Of a DNA stretch of 64,000 bases, positions 34,018-45,242 are shown one piece after another (within the stretch, counting starts at the first letter, position 1; every line of letters begins with the position of its first letter). The stretch lies in NCBI RefSeq assembly GCF_009389715.1, contig NW_024067677.1, forward strand, positions 1,116,001 to 1,180,000, in the 5' to 3' direction. Under the pieces are notes generated by a model. It was not told the origin of the DNA. It ran no database searches and worked only from the letters and a program-made list of their open reading frames with translations. This DNA is from Phoenix dactylifera. Lineage: Eukaryota; Streptophyta; Magnoliopsida; Arecales; Arecaceae. The position numbers and the translations under genes are program-made.

Positions 34018-34467
34018 TGATCAAAGAAGAATAGGACCCATGAACGAGACAAGGTGTTCGGTCGTGGCATGGCCGTGTAGGAGGCGGATAACAGGGAGTA
34101 GCCGGCACAGAAGCCATTGGCATACACCAGGTACCTATTTCACATCCATATGTAGTTCCAACTGTTGAGACACCGCAGAACGAGAGAAGCAAAAAGACAA
34201 ACAGGTATACATAGAAAGAAAAGGACGAGGAGGCAACCAAAGAGGCCTCTAAACTCTTCTTAAAACTCGCCTGAAGGGGGTGAGGTCGGCATAGGAGACG
34301 GAGCCGAAGTCGTTGACCTGGGCGTTCTTGAGCATGAGCACCAGCGCCGCCAGGCACAGCCCCATGGGCACTACCCTCAGCACCGTCTCCGCCGTCCTCA
34401 CTGCGCTTCGCCCCTCCCCCTCCCTCTTCCTCCCCTCCTCCTCCACCATCGTTTTCTTCGTCATCAT
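32472..34467 (-). CDS. CASP-like membrane protein, class 2 (CASPL2), three exons
   Basis: Predicted 196-residue four-helix plasma membrane protein of the DUF588 family, relatives of which organise the Casparian strip membrane domain. Exons on the minus strand: 34467-34271, 34134-34017 and 32747-32472. Joining keeps frame: ...T-P-F-R | [11 protein letters not shown]... | [10 protein letters not shown]. Helices at about residues 29-46, 67-88, 106-125 and 152-174; R-T-A-E-x-x-L-R-x-x-P precedes helix 1, paired Cys lie in the last extracellular loop, and S-S-Y-R-L-F closes helix 4, all typical of CASPL2. The 5' frame reaches 34488 but lacks an ATG; 34467 is the first. Both introns (136 and 1269 bases) end in AG but seem to begin with GC: CAG|GCGAGT and CAG|GCATCT. 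No nearby GT donor keeps the conserved protein. It is otherwise intact. Confidence 0.9.
32748..34016 (-). other. CASPL2 intron 2 with AT-rich and dinucleotide repeats
   Basis: It holds a TA/ATT-rich block (about 33230-33480), a CA run (about 33940-33956) and a long GA run (about 33970-34012), the last immediately next to the GC donor site. Confidence 0.8.
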
Positions 34468-35269
34468 CTCTCTCTCAAACAAACTCACTGAAGCCCTCTA
34501 CAAGCGAGGGGCAGGAACCAAAAAAAGGAGAGAAACAAACAATTAAACAAGGGTCTTCTTCTCAAACACTAGCTGAAGGCGCATGGTTAGGAGTGCCGAA
34601 GGAAAGAGAGGACGGGTATGGGGCGGAAAGGGCTGCCCCGCGACTGGGCATTTATGAGGAGGGACGTACGAGAGGGTAGTTGGGGTTGGCGATGAGAATT
34701 AAATGGGCGAGATAAGAGGCATGGACAGGAGGGTAGCCAGGCTCGCATTCCCAAGCGCGCGGATGCGGAGCCGTGAACGGGGTCGCCACCGGTCCACGCG
34801 TCCTGGAATGCTCGGCTGCCAACGTCGTCGCCATCACTGTCGCTGCGAGCAATTAGTTTTTCTCGTGGGCTGCAACTGCTGCGTGCTAGGGACCTCTGCT
34901 ACGTGAAATTGTGTGAGGGGGAGAAACTTGGTGTTGCTCGATACTGACATAATATGAGCATGGCTAAACATGAATCAGAAAATAAATTCATCTAAAGAAA
35001 GCTGAATCAATTGATCATCTTTTTATTTATTATAGATTTTCCCAACTTTGTTGAGAAGTTAGTATGAACTTTAGAAGTATATTCTTGTATGATAATTGGA
35101 TAGTTGAGTGGCTTTTTTTCATCCTATTGCAATAATTATTATCAAATTTTTGTTACACTACTTCACTCATGTGATTTATCTGGAAAGCTTGCAACGAAAA
35201 GATAATAAAGGAGTACTTTTCATCTTTAACCATGTAATTGATAAAGTTTCTATTCATAATAATGAGTTA
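34468..35269 (-). promoter_or_regulatory. Upstream region of the CASPL2 gene
   Basis: GC-richer DNA from 34468 to about 34900 probably contains the 5' UTR and promoter of the minus-strand CASPL2 gene. No specific motif is certain. Beyond that it is AT-rich with nothing recognised. Confidence 0.4.
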
Positions 35270-35757
35270 GTCTCCCTTTGATTGCATTAAAATGAATATA
35301 TATGGAGCAGCTTCCGTGTTGTTTCGGTTGTTCAAGATCATCAAGAAAATCGTATAGTTTTGGAAATCATTCATTGTTCCTTTCCCACTCAGCTGAAGAT
35401 GTTAAAACAATAGCGTTTTTGAGGCATTGAATTCTTGATTTCACTTCATCCATCCATGCTCAGGAATTGTTGAAGGCGATTTAATGATTGTTGTGACGTT
35501 TTTATCAACGGATTGTTCTACTCCTGTCTTGCGGGTCTAGAATATTATTGCTTATACTAAAAAAACTCCACCAAAATTTTTATTTTTCTATTTCCTATAC
35601 TCCTAGGATGGCAAATAAGATTGCTCATTTGCTAGAAAATCGAGCTAGGACAACAGTGAATCATCTAACTCATACCAGTAACGCAATCAGCAATGGATGT
35701 CTTATACTTCATGATTCTCCTGAATTACAGAAACAGTTGGAGTTGATAGAATGATGG
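35270..35757 (+). mobile_element. Retroelement RNase H (RVT_3-type) relic
   Basis: Broken translation gives V-E-G-D-L-M-I-V-V and later Y-S-P-R-M-A-N-K-I-A-H-L-L in one order, the typical end of plant RVT_3 RNase H domains (E-x-D...N-x-x-A-H). Frames shift and stops interrupt it. It ends exactly where the TRIM-like element begins. Confidence 0.6.
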
Positions 35758-36091
35758 TGTTGAAATATTTCGAGAAGAAAGCAAAAGAAAAAGAGAAAGA
35801 GAAAAGTAATTTTATTTCTTTATTACTTCATATTCAGCATATCTCAGAAATTATATATACTCGTATACAAATTTCATGCATAGAAAAGAGATTATATATG
35901 CTCGTATACAAACTCCATACATGAAACCCGCCGAGGCTAGAGCCCCGACTACCCTCTCCTCCCCAAATGAGGTAGGAGAAACAAAAGATCTGCGAACGAC
36001 GACGATGACCACAGCAAAGGCTGAAGAGATGATGGCAGCAGGTTACGTGATCGGTGATCTGATACCATTTGAAATATTTGAAGAAGAAAAC

Positions 36092-36136
<45 letters not shown>

Positions 36137-36410
36137 TTTATTTTTTTGTTGCTTTGTATTTGGTACATCTTAGGGATTATATATACTCGTATATAGACTC
36201 TATATATAAAAAATAATATAGGTTGATATAGGATCTCATTAACAAAGAAAAATATTATAGGTGATATATGTTGTCGTGTGATCCCTAAAATTGCTCTAAC
36301 AAGATTATGCTAACAAAAAAAACTAATATAGGTTGACACAAAATCACACTGATAAAAAAAATATTATGAGTTGTGCAGATTGTTATGTAATTTCTAAACT
36401 TATTCTAACA
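35758..36410 (-). mobile_element. TRIM-like non-autonomous LTR element
   Basis: Left copy from 35758 (TGTTGAAATATTTCGAGAAG) and right copy from about 36068 (TTTGAAATATTTGAAGAAG) share GA-rich DNA and TATATACTCGTATA. Between them lies GATCTGATACCA at 36056-36067, close to the complement of the initiator-Met primer site and touching the right copy. The right end is CTAACA. Flanks GATGG/GATAG match at four of five bases. The left copy is shorter than the right and contains an internal duplication. There is no coding capacity. Confidence 0.55.
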
Positions 36411-36584
36411 GATAGGATAGCAGACATATATGACCACCCCAATCCCATCATGCAGAAAGTGGTCGGCTGCGTCCACATGGCATAAACATACTTCGAGGAT
36501 AGTGGTAGCTATGGTAAGTTGATTTTCAATAAGTTGATTTCCAAACTGAGCATAATATTTGCCCGAGCAAAGATATCTTACTAA

Positions 36585-37090
36585 CACTAGAAAAAAGTGT
36601 GAAATCCAATGAAAATTTGTCAAAGAAGCATCGTTAAAAGATAAACCGTGCCAAATTTTACCAATGCATCTTATTAGCGCTGTGTTATTATTGGCTTCCA
36701 ACAACGCTTTAAAGTGTTGGCAATTTAGAAACATTTATACCGATGTTTTTTTAAGCGCCATTAAGGTATGATGCTTAAAAATGTCGTCGAAAGCCAATAA
36801 TAAGATGATGCTAATAAGCGTTGTCGGATTCAACTTATTCGTATTGGTTAAAATATAGAGAAAAGTTCTGTTATATGGGTCATCGTCAATGGTTAGAAGC
36901 AAATCATCTATTTCGATTTCAAAATAATCTATTTGATGGTACTATAGAGTTGCTATCTGCTCCCATTCTACCAACTAGTACTGAAGTTCTTCGACAACTG
37001 CATGGCATCAAATATAATTATGGTAAAATCTCCAAATGTTCAAAGAAAAGAGAAAAGAAGGATGTTAAAAGCTCAATAATGAAGAGCTGA
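36585..37090 (+). mobile_element. CACTA (En/Spm) transposon relic with Transposase_21-type fragment
   Basis: CACTAGAAAAAAGTG at 36585 resembles a CACTA terminus. The open frame 36821-37090 contains Y-W-L-K-Y-R-E-K-F-C-Y-M-G-H-R-Q-W-L, F-R-F-Q and F-D-G-T-I-E-L, a block characteristic of tnp2-type CACTA transposases. Only about 85 residues remain, and nothing of the rest of the enzyme was found. A loose inverted repeat (about 36655-36695 against 36790-36825) may be subterminal sequence. The right end of the element was not located. Confidence 0.7.
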
Positions 37091-37749
37091 TAGCGAAGAT
37101 CACGTTGCTATTTCGAAAGGATGGGCCATTTTGCTAGTAGAGATGATTCCATCAAATATTGAAATGATTAGGGTTAGGTGTTTTACCCATGAATCCTTTT
37201 CAAAATTTTATGTGTGAATTGTCACAATAGCATTCCCATCAATTAATGATTTTCAATTTTCACTTTTTTTATTTATAGTTTAATTTGTGAGACAACACAT
37301 GTTCCGCACATGGTCAACAAAAAGAATCAAAGATAGTTGTGGGCTCATCAATGAACTTAACACTCAAGATAAATGCTTTACCACTAGCCCTTAGTGATTT
37401 TTACCTCAAAAATTAGTGGTAGAAGAGATGCATTTATTGCAAAGAGAAGGAAGAGTGGAGACACATGCCTTGCATGTATAAATATAAAAATAAAATCAAC
37501 TTACCATATATAAAATAATAATCTGTAAATATAATAAATACAAAACAATAATCTATTTTTATGCATCTTTGATTGATGAAACAAGCTAGCTCTTCTAATT
37601 AGTTTAAAACCCAAGTGAATTTTTAAAGTAATGCATTGAATGCAAATAAACTTGATTTAATTCAACAAACATTCTTATGCGTGACTTTCTAAAGCATACC
37701 TTCATGTAAATGATCATTTTGTATTAATTATCCTCGCATCTAATATTCT
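37091..37749. other. Intergenic DNA, possibly the rest of the CACTA relic
   Basis: AT-rich. No terminal CACTA complement, gene or repeat could be placed. Confidence 0.4.
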
Positions 37750-37951
37750 CCCTTGCAAACAAGTGAGACCTCAGCAGGGCTTAGCTTAGAATGTTGCCCA
37801 AGGCGATGGCAGGCCAGTATAATTCTTGCGAAGAAGGTTGGGGCTAATCACTCTGGGGTGCTTTATGGGTTGGAGACAGAGTTGCCTAGAGTGCTCCGTG
37901 ATTTGCTATTTTCTAACATTCTTGAATGTATTCATACTAAAACTGTATAAA
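37750..37951 (+). mobile_element. LINE C-terminal relic
   Basis: The frame reads ...A-N-H-S-G-V-L-Y-G...E-L-P-R-V-L-R-D-L-L-F-S-N-I-L-E-C-I-H-T-K-T-V then stop. This matches the end of the LINE at 19489-21499 (H-S-G-G...A-I-R-E-I-L-Y-A-D-S-S-R-C-I-R-T-R). No poly-A tail remains. Confidence 0.65.
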
Positions 37952-39139
37952 TCAGGGATAGAGATATGTAGGCCCTACCTTTGCCAGTGTAAGAAGGTAG
38001 AGACTATCACCACCAATGATCTGTCACACCACTACTCAGTTTACCAGCCTGATGTGGCAATCAGTGATTCCTACAATACGTAGGTAGGTCAATGTCAATC
38101 GAGCTACGTCTACTGCTCAGCCAATCACCGATTACCAAATTGGATTGGTAAACTGATCCATGATCAAATAGTTCATGGTCATGCATGCATTTCTCAGATG
38201 CATCCCACATGCTTGTTAATACTTGCATCGCATATCCCCTGCTCTTGGTTTCAGAGAGATTCCTCTCACCCTTCTTCCATCCTCCTATCCTCTGTTCTTC
38301 CTCCTTTCTCCTCTTCACGAGGTGTTTACAGCCTTGATGAGTCCTCAACACCAAATCCAGAGCATCCTCCTATTGCGGGCCCCTGTGACTTGGTGAAGAG
38401 GCCTAGCCACCCTTGACATAGCCAACAACCTAATAATAGTCAATTGAAAGGTTAATTTAATAAATCATAATTCACATCTTGCGCTGGAAAACAATCAGAA
38501 GCAAGTGGTTGGTCTGAATTAAACATACTAGAAAGCATTTATTGATGGTCAAGGTGATGATATTAATAATACAAATCAAATTTTAAAACTAGGCGGTTGA
38601 CTTCATACATGAAAACCTTGAATTTCCAACTTCATTAATTCATACCCCTCAAGGCGTGCAATTGGGTGGACACTCGACCATAGCCACTGCTAATCTTCTA
38701 GGCAATGCATTATTTTTTGAATACCCCTGTCCGGTGATTTTAATTTCCACCATGATTTTAGGCAAAAGATTGGAAATGCCATATCTTATTTTAGTCCACT
38801 TGTCTTAAATTGCCCTGACATTGAATCTTCGAGCTTTGATATATTTATTTAACTAAGTCTGCGATCATTCACCTGCAATCTCATGCCAGCAATTATTTTA
38901 TCAAGAATACTTAGATGTGGATGCAGGACGATCCCTTGTGTTCACATTCTTTCTCATGTCAATTTTCTAAGAATTTGAGTTTGATTACACTAGAAATTTC
39001 TATTTGATCGTTTGTCAAATTTAGTTGAATCGTATAAGACTAAATTTGGTTTTAATTACATAGAATTAGAAAGCTGTAAATTTTTTTTGTTTCTTTACAA
39101 AAATCAGTTTTTTTAGAAAGTCATATTACTCTAAAAATT
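37952..39139. other. Intergenic DNA with a small foldback
   Basis: At 38036-38046 TCAGTTTACCA recurs inverted at 38147-38157, with further partial complementarity inside, giving a ~122 bp foldback. Nothing else was recognised. Confidence 0.45.
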
Positions 39140-39390
39140 GTGCAAACGTGTTTTTTGCAACTTTAAAAATTATACACAAAATTCTCTGCAGATTTAAAAT
39201 ATTTGTAAAATTTTTCTATAACTTTAAATTTGTGCAGAAATTTTCTCCGGATTAAAATTTATGTAGAAAATTACTACAGCTTTAAAATCTGTACATATTT
39301 TATACAACATTAACTTCTATGCAATCTATTTTCTGCCATCTTTAACTTCTATGCAGAATTTTCCGTATCTTTACAAAAATTATTGGTGAT
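39140..39390. repeat. Degenerate ~28-32 bp minisatellite
   Basis: About seven to eight diverged units of the type CTTTAAAATTTGTGCAGAAA followed by a TTTTCT-rich stretch run in tandem. Units vary in length and by many substitutions. Confidence 0.65.
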
Positions 39391-40460
39391 TTAAAAAAAT
39401 TCCTAGTATCCCTACCCAGTATGTCTTTTATGAAAAATAAGCCATGGTTGGACACGGAAGAATTTTCTTTAAAGAAGGTGCAAGTGGTGATGAGAGCGGA
39501 CCCCAGAGTCATAGATGCCTTCCTCTTCGCATGCTCTCCCTTTTTTTTTTTTTCCTTGTCGTCTTCGCAACGGTTTCTATCCTTCGATCATAGTAGACCA
39601 GTCGGGGCATCTTTTCAAATACTATATCCCTTCCCAGAAAACAAGCCTCAATCGCCGTCTTGATCTCATCCAACATGGAAGCAAAAAAATCTCAGGTAAG
39701 GCCACATAGTGCCAATCTTGGTACCTACCATATATCCGTTTGTCTGTCCGGAAGACTAATTATTTGCGAGGCGATTGACTTGGGGAGCCATCTGGATGGT
39801 CATGTTCCCATTTCTTTAGACGCGTAGCGTGCAAGAAACGAAATAGATTGTGGATTGATCAAATGAGCAGCCAGATTTTTTACAGATGTTCGGAATCTAC
39901 GAATGCAGCTAACAAATCTAATTATGATTTCCTGCACCTTTGCCGTTCACCATGACACAGAATATTTGGCAGAATGTTTTGAGTGCAGGACCATGGCAAC
40001 CAATTAGCCGGGCATGGCCTCAAACACAGGATGACAATCTAACAGGGTTGCGAGGTTGAGACAGAGACAGAGAGAGAGAGAATGAAGGATTGAATTGGTC
40101 GCCGGTAAACAGGAACAGCCGAGGTCAGCTCTGGCTGCTCCACGCGCTTCTCCTTAATTCATTCATCTCTCGAAGAAATAGACAGACAGCTCAACCATTA
40201 AGAAGAGAAAAAAAAAAAAGTAAACGCGCTGAACAACCACAGCCACCATCATTGTTTATTACCAATTCTCTCTTTTTTCTATCAAGAATCATTGACTAAT
40301 ATCGTGATTGGTATATGATTTCTAGCATGCGTCAGCATCTGGCTTCCATCCTCATGGAAGAAGGAGAAGCTGCTCGCTCTCTGGTCTCTCCTGCTAAGTT
40401 CGTAAATTGGCACTCCAACTCTGCCAAACAGCTGGTGATTCTTTGGCCTCTGGCTTCCCG
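39391..40460 (+). promoter_or_regulatory. Upstream region of the PSY1R-type kinase
   Basis: It includes a GA run near 40066-40080. Short open frames are present without motifs. The open frame of the kinase extends left to 40407 without an ATG. No TATA box could be chosen with confidence. Confidence 0.4.
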
Positions 40461-43400
40461 ATGCACTTGCATGCCCTCAAAAAGATAGCCATGCAACACC
40501 TTGTCCATGCTGCTGACCATCTCCACCACCAATCCCACAGCAGCAGCCACCTGTTCCGCCTCTTCTACCTTGTTCTCGTCGTCATCCTCTCTTCTGCTTC
40601 TCCCCATGGTGCCTGCACGCAGGTGGAGAGGGATTCTCTTCTGTCCTTCCGCTCCAACCTCTCATCAGCCTCCAACAACAGCCTGCTGGGTTCATGGAGG
40701 GGCACAGATTGCTGCATATGGGAAGGGATTTCTTGCGATGGCAACAAATCAGTCACTCGTCTCTGGCTGCCCCTTAAAGAACTCAGAGGCCAGATCTCAC
40801 CCGCTCTTGCAAACCTCACTCGCCTCTCCCACCTCAACCTCTCCCACAACTGGCTCACTGGCACCCTGCATCCAGCCCTGCTGTGGTCCGACCACCTCAT
40901 GACTTTGGATGTCAGCTTCAACCATTTGTCCGGTGGATTGCCTTCGCCGCCACCTTCATCTTCGCCTCCGGGGAACCATCCTCTGCTGGTGCTGAATGTC
41001 TCCAGCAACCGCTTTACTGACGCATTCCCATCCTTCGGCTGGGGGATTGCGCATAATCTTGTGGCGATCAACGCCAGCAACAACAGCTTCACTGGCCTGA
41101 TTCCCTCCGCTCTTTGCGCTGACTCGCCCCTCCTCAGGATCCTAGACCTCTCCCGCAACCAATTCGGCGGCAGCATCCAATCAGGATTAGGCAATTGCTC
41201 GAACCTAGTAGTTTTCCAAGCAAGCTTCAACAATCTTAGTGGGCCGCTCCCAGACGATCTCTTTGATGCCGTCTCACTGCAGCAGCTTTCCCTGTCTTTT
41301 AATCAACTTTCTGGGATGCTCGATGGGGGACGTATCACCAACCTCTCAAATCTAACTACACTTGATCTTAGTGGCAATCAACTCACCGGACAGCTCCCAG
41401 CTTCGATCTGCAAGCTCGCAAGTTTGGAGCAGCTGTTCGTATATGGTAACAAACTGAATGGTTCCTTGCCCTCAGCCCTGAGCAATTGCGCGAAACTCAC
41501 GTGCCTGAACCTCAGGAGCAACTGCTTTACCGGGGAGCTTTCTGCCGTCAACTTCTCCAGGCTTTCCAATCTCATCATGCTTGATCTCGGGAACAATGGT
41601 TTCGTTGGTGAAATTCCCAACAGCATTTACTCATGCAGATCTCTAACCGCACTGCGACTGGCCGGGAATATGCTGCAGGGCCAAATTGCACGAGAGATGG
41701 CAAATCCGCAGAACCTGACATACCTTTCACTTTCTTCCAACAAGCTAGTGAACATCAGCGGCACATTGGAGATCCTCAAGAGTTGTAGGAACCTCACCGC
41801 CATCATCCTTGCAGGGAATTTCATTGGCGAGGCGATGCCGGATGCCGGCTGGTTTGACGGCTTCCAGAATATCCAGGTGCTGAGCCTATGGGGTTGTCAG
41901 CTGACCGGTCAGGTACCTCCTTGGTTGGCCAAACTTGAAAAGCTGGAGGTTCTTGATCTTTCCTCCAATCAACTCACTGGTTCAGTCCCCAGTTGGTTGG
42001 GTTCTCTGCCCCATCTCTTTTATCTGGACTTGTCTAATAATCTTTTCTCGGGAGAATTCCCCCTGGGAATCACAGGATTGCCGGTGCTGACATCGGAGCA
42101 AGCCGCCGCCCAGGTGGACGTGGGGTATCTCGAACTGCCCGTCTTTGTGATGCTCACCAATGCATCTGGTTTGCAGTATGATTCCCTATCAGCCCTTCCC
42201 CCAGCAATATACTTGGGAAACAATAGCCTCAGTGGCAGGATCCCCCCAGAGATCGCTCTACTGAAAAGACTCCTCGTATTGGACCTCAGCCTTAACAACT
42301 TTTCCGGCGAGATTCCTGCACAGCTCTGCAATCTTACCAACTTGGAAAGGCTGAATCTTTCCAGGAACCATCTCTCCGGCATGATTCCATCGCTGCTGAA
42401 CAAGCTTAATTTCCTTGCTTCGTTCAGCGTTGCTTACAACGACCTAGAGGGGCCGATTCCATCGGGAGGTCAGTTCGACACTTTTCCAGCCTCCAGCTTC
42501 GAAGGAAATCCCAAGCTCTGTGGCTCTGAGATTCAGAAATCTTGCACCAATCATTCAGGACAACCCCTTTCACCCTCACGCAGGAGGCTCAACAAGAAGC
42601 TCATCATTGGAGTCGCACTTAGCGTCTGTTCTATCGGAGTGCTTGCTCTCGCTGCCATGGTGGCTTGTCGCAGGAAGAGGCATCCAGGTCGAGGCGGTAG
42701 TAACGACATGATGGATCTAGATGGCATTGCCTGCACCTCAGTTTCGGGCCTTCCATGCGAGGCCATCAAGGACTCCATTTTGGTCATGCTCTCGCCAGGC
42801 AACTGCGAAACAAAGGATCTCACCTTCGCCGACATCTTGAAGGCGACGGACAATTTTGACCAGGCAAACATCATCGGTTGCGGAGGCTTCGGGCTGGTGT
42901 ACAAAGCTACGCTGGCGAGCGGCACGAAGCTCGCCATCAAGAGGCTGTCTGGTGACATGTGCCTCATAGAGAGGGAGTTCAAGGCAGAGGTGGAGGCTCT
43001 GTCCATGGCCCAGCACGAGAACCTTGTGTCCCTACAGGGTTACTGCATCTGCGGCAACTTCCGGCTATTGGTATATTCGTACATGGAAAATGGCAGCCTG
43101 GATTACTGGCTCCATGAGAGGGATGACGGTGGGGGGTCGGTGCTTGATTGGCCTGCGAGGCTGAAGATAGCACGGGGGGCAAGCCGTGGTCTTGCTTACA
43201 TCCACCAAATCTGCCAACCGCGCATTGTGCACCGCGACATCAAGTCCAGCAACATCCTTCTCGACGCAGAACTGAAGGCCCATGTCGCCGATTTTGGCCT
43301 CGCAAGGCTGATCCTTCCCTGCGACACTCATGTGACAACTGAACTGGTTGGGACCCTGGGATACATCCCTCCGGAGTATGGGCAAGCATGGGTGGCCACA

Positions 43401-43706
43401 TTGAGGGGGGACGTGTACAGCTTCGGAGTGGTCTTGCTCGAGCTTCTCACAGGAAGGCGGCCTGTCGAGATCTTGCCGAATCTATCGAGAGAGCTTGTCC
43501 ACTGGGTGCGGCAGATGAGATGCCAGGGGAAGCAGGATGAGGTCTTCGACCCCCAGCTGAGAGGCAAAGGGTCTGAAGAGCAAATGCTGCAGGTGCTTGA
43601 TGTTGCTTGCATGTGTGTCGTTCAGAATCCTTTCAAGAGGCCTACCATCAAGGAGGTGGTCAGCTGGCTGGAGAACATTGGTTCTGACCTGCAGCTGCGA
43701 AGGTAG
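40461..43706 (+). CDS. LRR receptor-like kinase of the PSY1R (tyrosine-sulfated glycopeptide receptor) type
   Basis: A 1081-residue plasma membrane receptor kinase, related to the receptors for sulfated growth peptides PSY1 and PSK. Order: signal sequence 1-52, N-terminal cap with D-C-C-x-W-x-G-I-x-C (83-92), about twenty LRRs, an island of about 40 residues at 541-582, more LRRs, C-x-x-L cap (E-G-N-P-K-L-C-G), transmembrane helix 714-736, kinase about 786-1070. The island (Y-L-E-L-P-V-F-V-M...N-A-S-G-L-Q-Y...[13 protein letters not shown]) favours PSY1R over PSKR. Kinase: loop GCGGFGLV 806-813, Lys827, HRD 924-926, DFG 944-946, so predicted active; H-R-D places it with RD kinases. Intronless, as usual for the family. 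The first ATG is 40461; 40491 would give a more compact signal peptide. Confidence 0.95.
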   Translation: MHLHALKKIAMQHLVHAADHLHHQSHSSSHLFRLFYLVLVVILSSASPHGACTQVERDSLLSFRSNLSSASNNSLLGSWRGTDCCIWEGISCDGNKSVTRLWLPLKELRGQISPALANLTRLSHLNLSHNWLTGTLHPALLWSDHLMTLDVSFNHLSGGLPSPPPSSSPPGNHPLLVLNVSSNRFTDAFPSFGWGIAHNLVAINASNNSFTGLIPSALCADSPLLRILDLSRNQFGGSIQSGLGNCSNLVVFQASFNNLSGPLPDDLFDAVSLQQLSLSFNQLSGMLDGGRITNLSNLTTLDLSGNQLTGQLPASICKLASLEQLFVYGNKLNGSLPSALSNCAKLTCLNLRSNCFTGELSAVNFSRLSNLIMLDLGNNGFVGEIPNSIYSCRSLTALRLAGNMLQGQIAREMANPQNLTYLSLSSNKLVNISGTLEILKSCRNLTAIILAGNFIGEAMPDAGWFDGFQNIQVLSLWGCQLTGQVPPWLAKLEKLEVLDLSSNQLTGSVPSWLGSLPHLFYLDLSNNLFSGEFPLGITGLPVLTSEQAAAQVDVGYLELPVFVMLTNASGLQYDSLSALPPAIYLGNNSLSGRIPPEIALLKRLLVLDLSLNNFSGEIPAQLCNLTNLERLNLSRNHLSGMIPSLLNKLNFLASFSVAYNDLEGPIPSGGQFDTFPASSFEGNPKLCGSEIQKSCTNHSGQPLSPSRRRLNKKLIIGVALSVCSIGVLALAAMVACRRKRHPGRGGSNDMMDLDGIACTSVSGLPCEAIKDSILVMLSPGNCETKDLTFADILKATDNFDQANIIGCGGFGLVYKATLASGTKLAIKRLSGDMCLIEREFKAEVEALSMAQHENLVSLQGYCICGNFRLLVYSYMENGSLDYWLHERDDGGGSVLDWPARLKIARGASRGLAYIHQICQPRIVHRDIKSSNILLDAELKAHVADFGLARLILPCDTHVTTELVGTLGYIPPEYGQAWVATLRGDVYSFGVVLLELLTGRRPVEILPNLSRELVHWVRQMRCQGKQDEVFDPQLRGKGSEEQMLQVLDVACMCVVQNPFKRPTIKEVVSWLENIGSDLQLRR

Positions 43707-45242
43707 TTAGGTAGTTTCTGCAGTCATTGCACTTCTAAACATACTGAGGAAGCACATAGTCTACAATTCCAGCCGTCTTGGCCATAAACCATACAGAAGA
43801 GGAATTCCTCCCAATGTCATACTGAAAATACTCAAAATTTCCAACGCTCGTATTCTTCCATTCTGCTGAATATACAGATCACAAAACTGTGAGCATGAAA
43901 CAAAAAGTGCCCTACAATCAGTAGCTTGAGCTTCATTGACCTTTTCTTTCATTGATCATTAAAAAAAAACAAGCTACATAGGCTCTATTTATAATGTGAG
44001 GTCCGCTCTAACACAATTTGGGTCGGATTCCTCTCGCTAATCCTAGTAAGACTCTTTTTTCTAAAATAGATATTTCTAGTTTAAAAAAAAATTAAAAATC
44101 TCGAGGAGGTAGATCCCGACTTCTACATCAAATCTTCCTTCTATTGCTCTGCCGGATTCTTATCGGATAGAGAGCTACACTCGATCAAAGTCTTACCCAA
44201 AAATAAAACTTTCGGTTTGACTAGCCTATTTCGGAGCTTAAACGATGGAATTTTGTCTTGATTCAACCTCTTAAGAGGTTAGCCCAAGCTTATAGATTTC
44301 GAAAAGATACCCTTTTTTTTTTTAAAGTTCATCTCAATTAGGCATCGTATGGCTAAATTATGGCCTTTGAAAGTTTGGCTGTAACTTGGCTTTCCGATGT
44401 AGCGGATCTCGCTCTTTGACCCTATTCAGTCCTGCTCGTAATAGTCAAAGTAGTCCACACGAGTCTAAGGATCTCTAGTTTCAAAATTGGGGATATGTAT
44501 ATGATAGTGGGTAAATCTCAACTACTTTGTCCTACCCTTCATGCATCAAAAGCATTGACTGAAGATGCCAACATACACCAACTTGCATAGATCCAAAGCC
44601 AGCCACAAAGAAAATCATGTATAGTTAGCATGCCTATTACAGGTAAAAATTAATCACACCTTCAACAAGATTCTCCAATGACTGTCACTTGTTGGGTTGC
44701 TTGATTGATACAGCTACCGACAAGCATAATCATAATTCTTCAAAACTTTCCTTTTATCCCTTCTTAGCATGTACTATTGACCAATTATCTACTAGGCAAC
44801 TCCTAATCAGTTGTCCTTTCATTGTGACATGTAGAAAGAGTACATTGGTACCCCAAGTCATTGCTACAGATAAAACTTTGGAATTAACTATCTTCTTAAT
44901 TGAACTCTTAAAAGTTTCTAAAGCTTATTTCTCATAGTCCCCATTCTTTTGAAAACCATTAACCTTCGAGACTCATTCGGCTCTTCTTGTCCTAGCAAGC
45001 CCACCTTGTAGCATTTGACTTTTAAGATTGTTAATGACAAAAATGCGATCACAATAAACTCATTGCTTTCTGCCATTTGTGCTTAGTCATGCTCATGGAT
45101 TTTTAGATTAGGTGGCTACTAGGGGAGTGGATTAGCACAAAGCTCTTCTGGATTAATTCTTGCAAGAGATGGTGGTACAACTACATGCTGGACAATAAAA
45201 TTCATTAAAGATGTTCCCAAATGGTTATGATTTGTTGATGGT
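43707..45242. other. 3' flank of the LRR kinase and unclassified repeat-like DNA
   Basis: The minus strand near 43980-44000 has TTATAAATAGAGCC, a TATA-like box, followed by LTR-leader-like sequence. No matching partner or target duplication was found. No gene is seen. Confidence 0.4.

Noticed and set aside
33795..34357. Long minus frames with S-L-S-L and V-C-V-C runs
   Set aside because: They read through the GA and CA repeats of CASPL2 intron 2; only the conserved exon parts are kept.
40461..43706. Assignment as PSKR (phytosulfokine receptor)
   Set aside because: The island sequence and following [13 protein letters not shown] block fit PSY1R-type receptors better.
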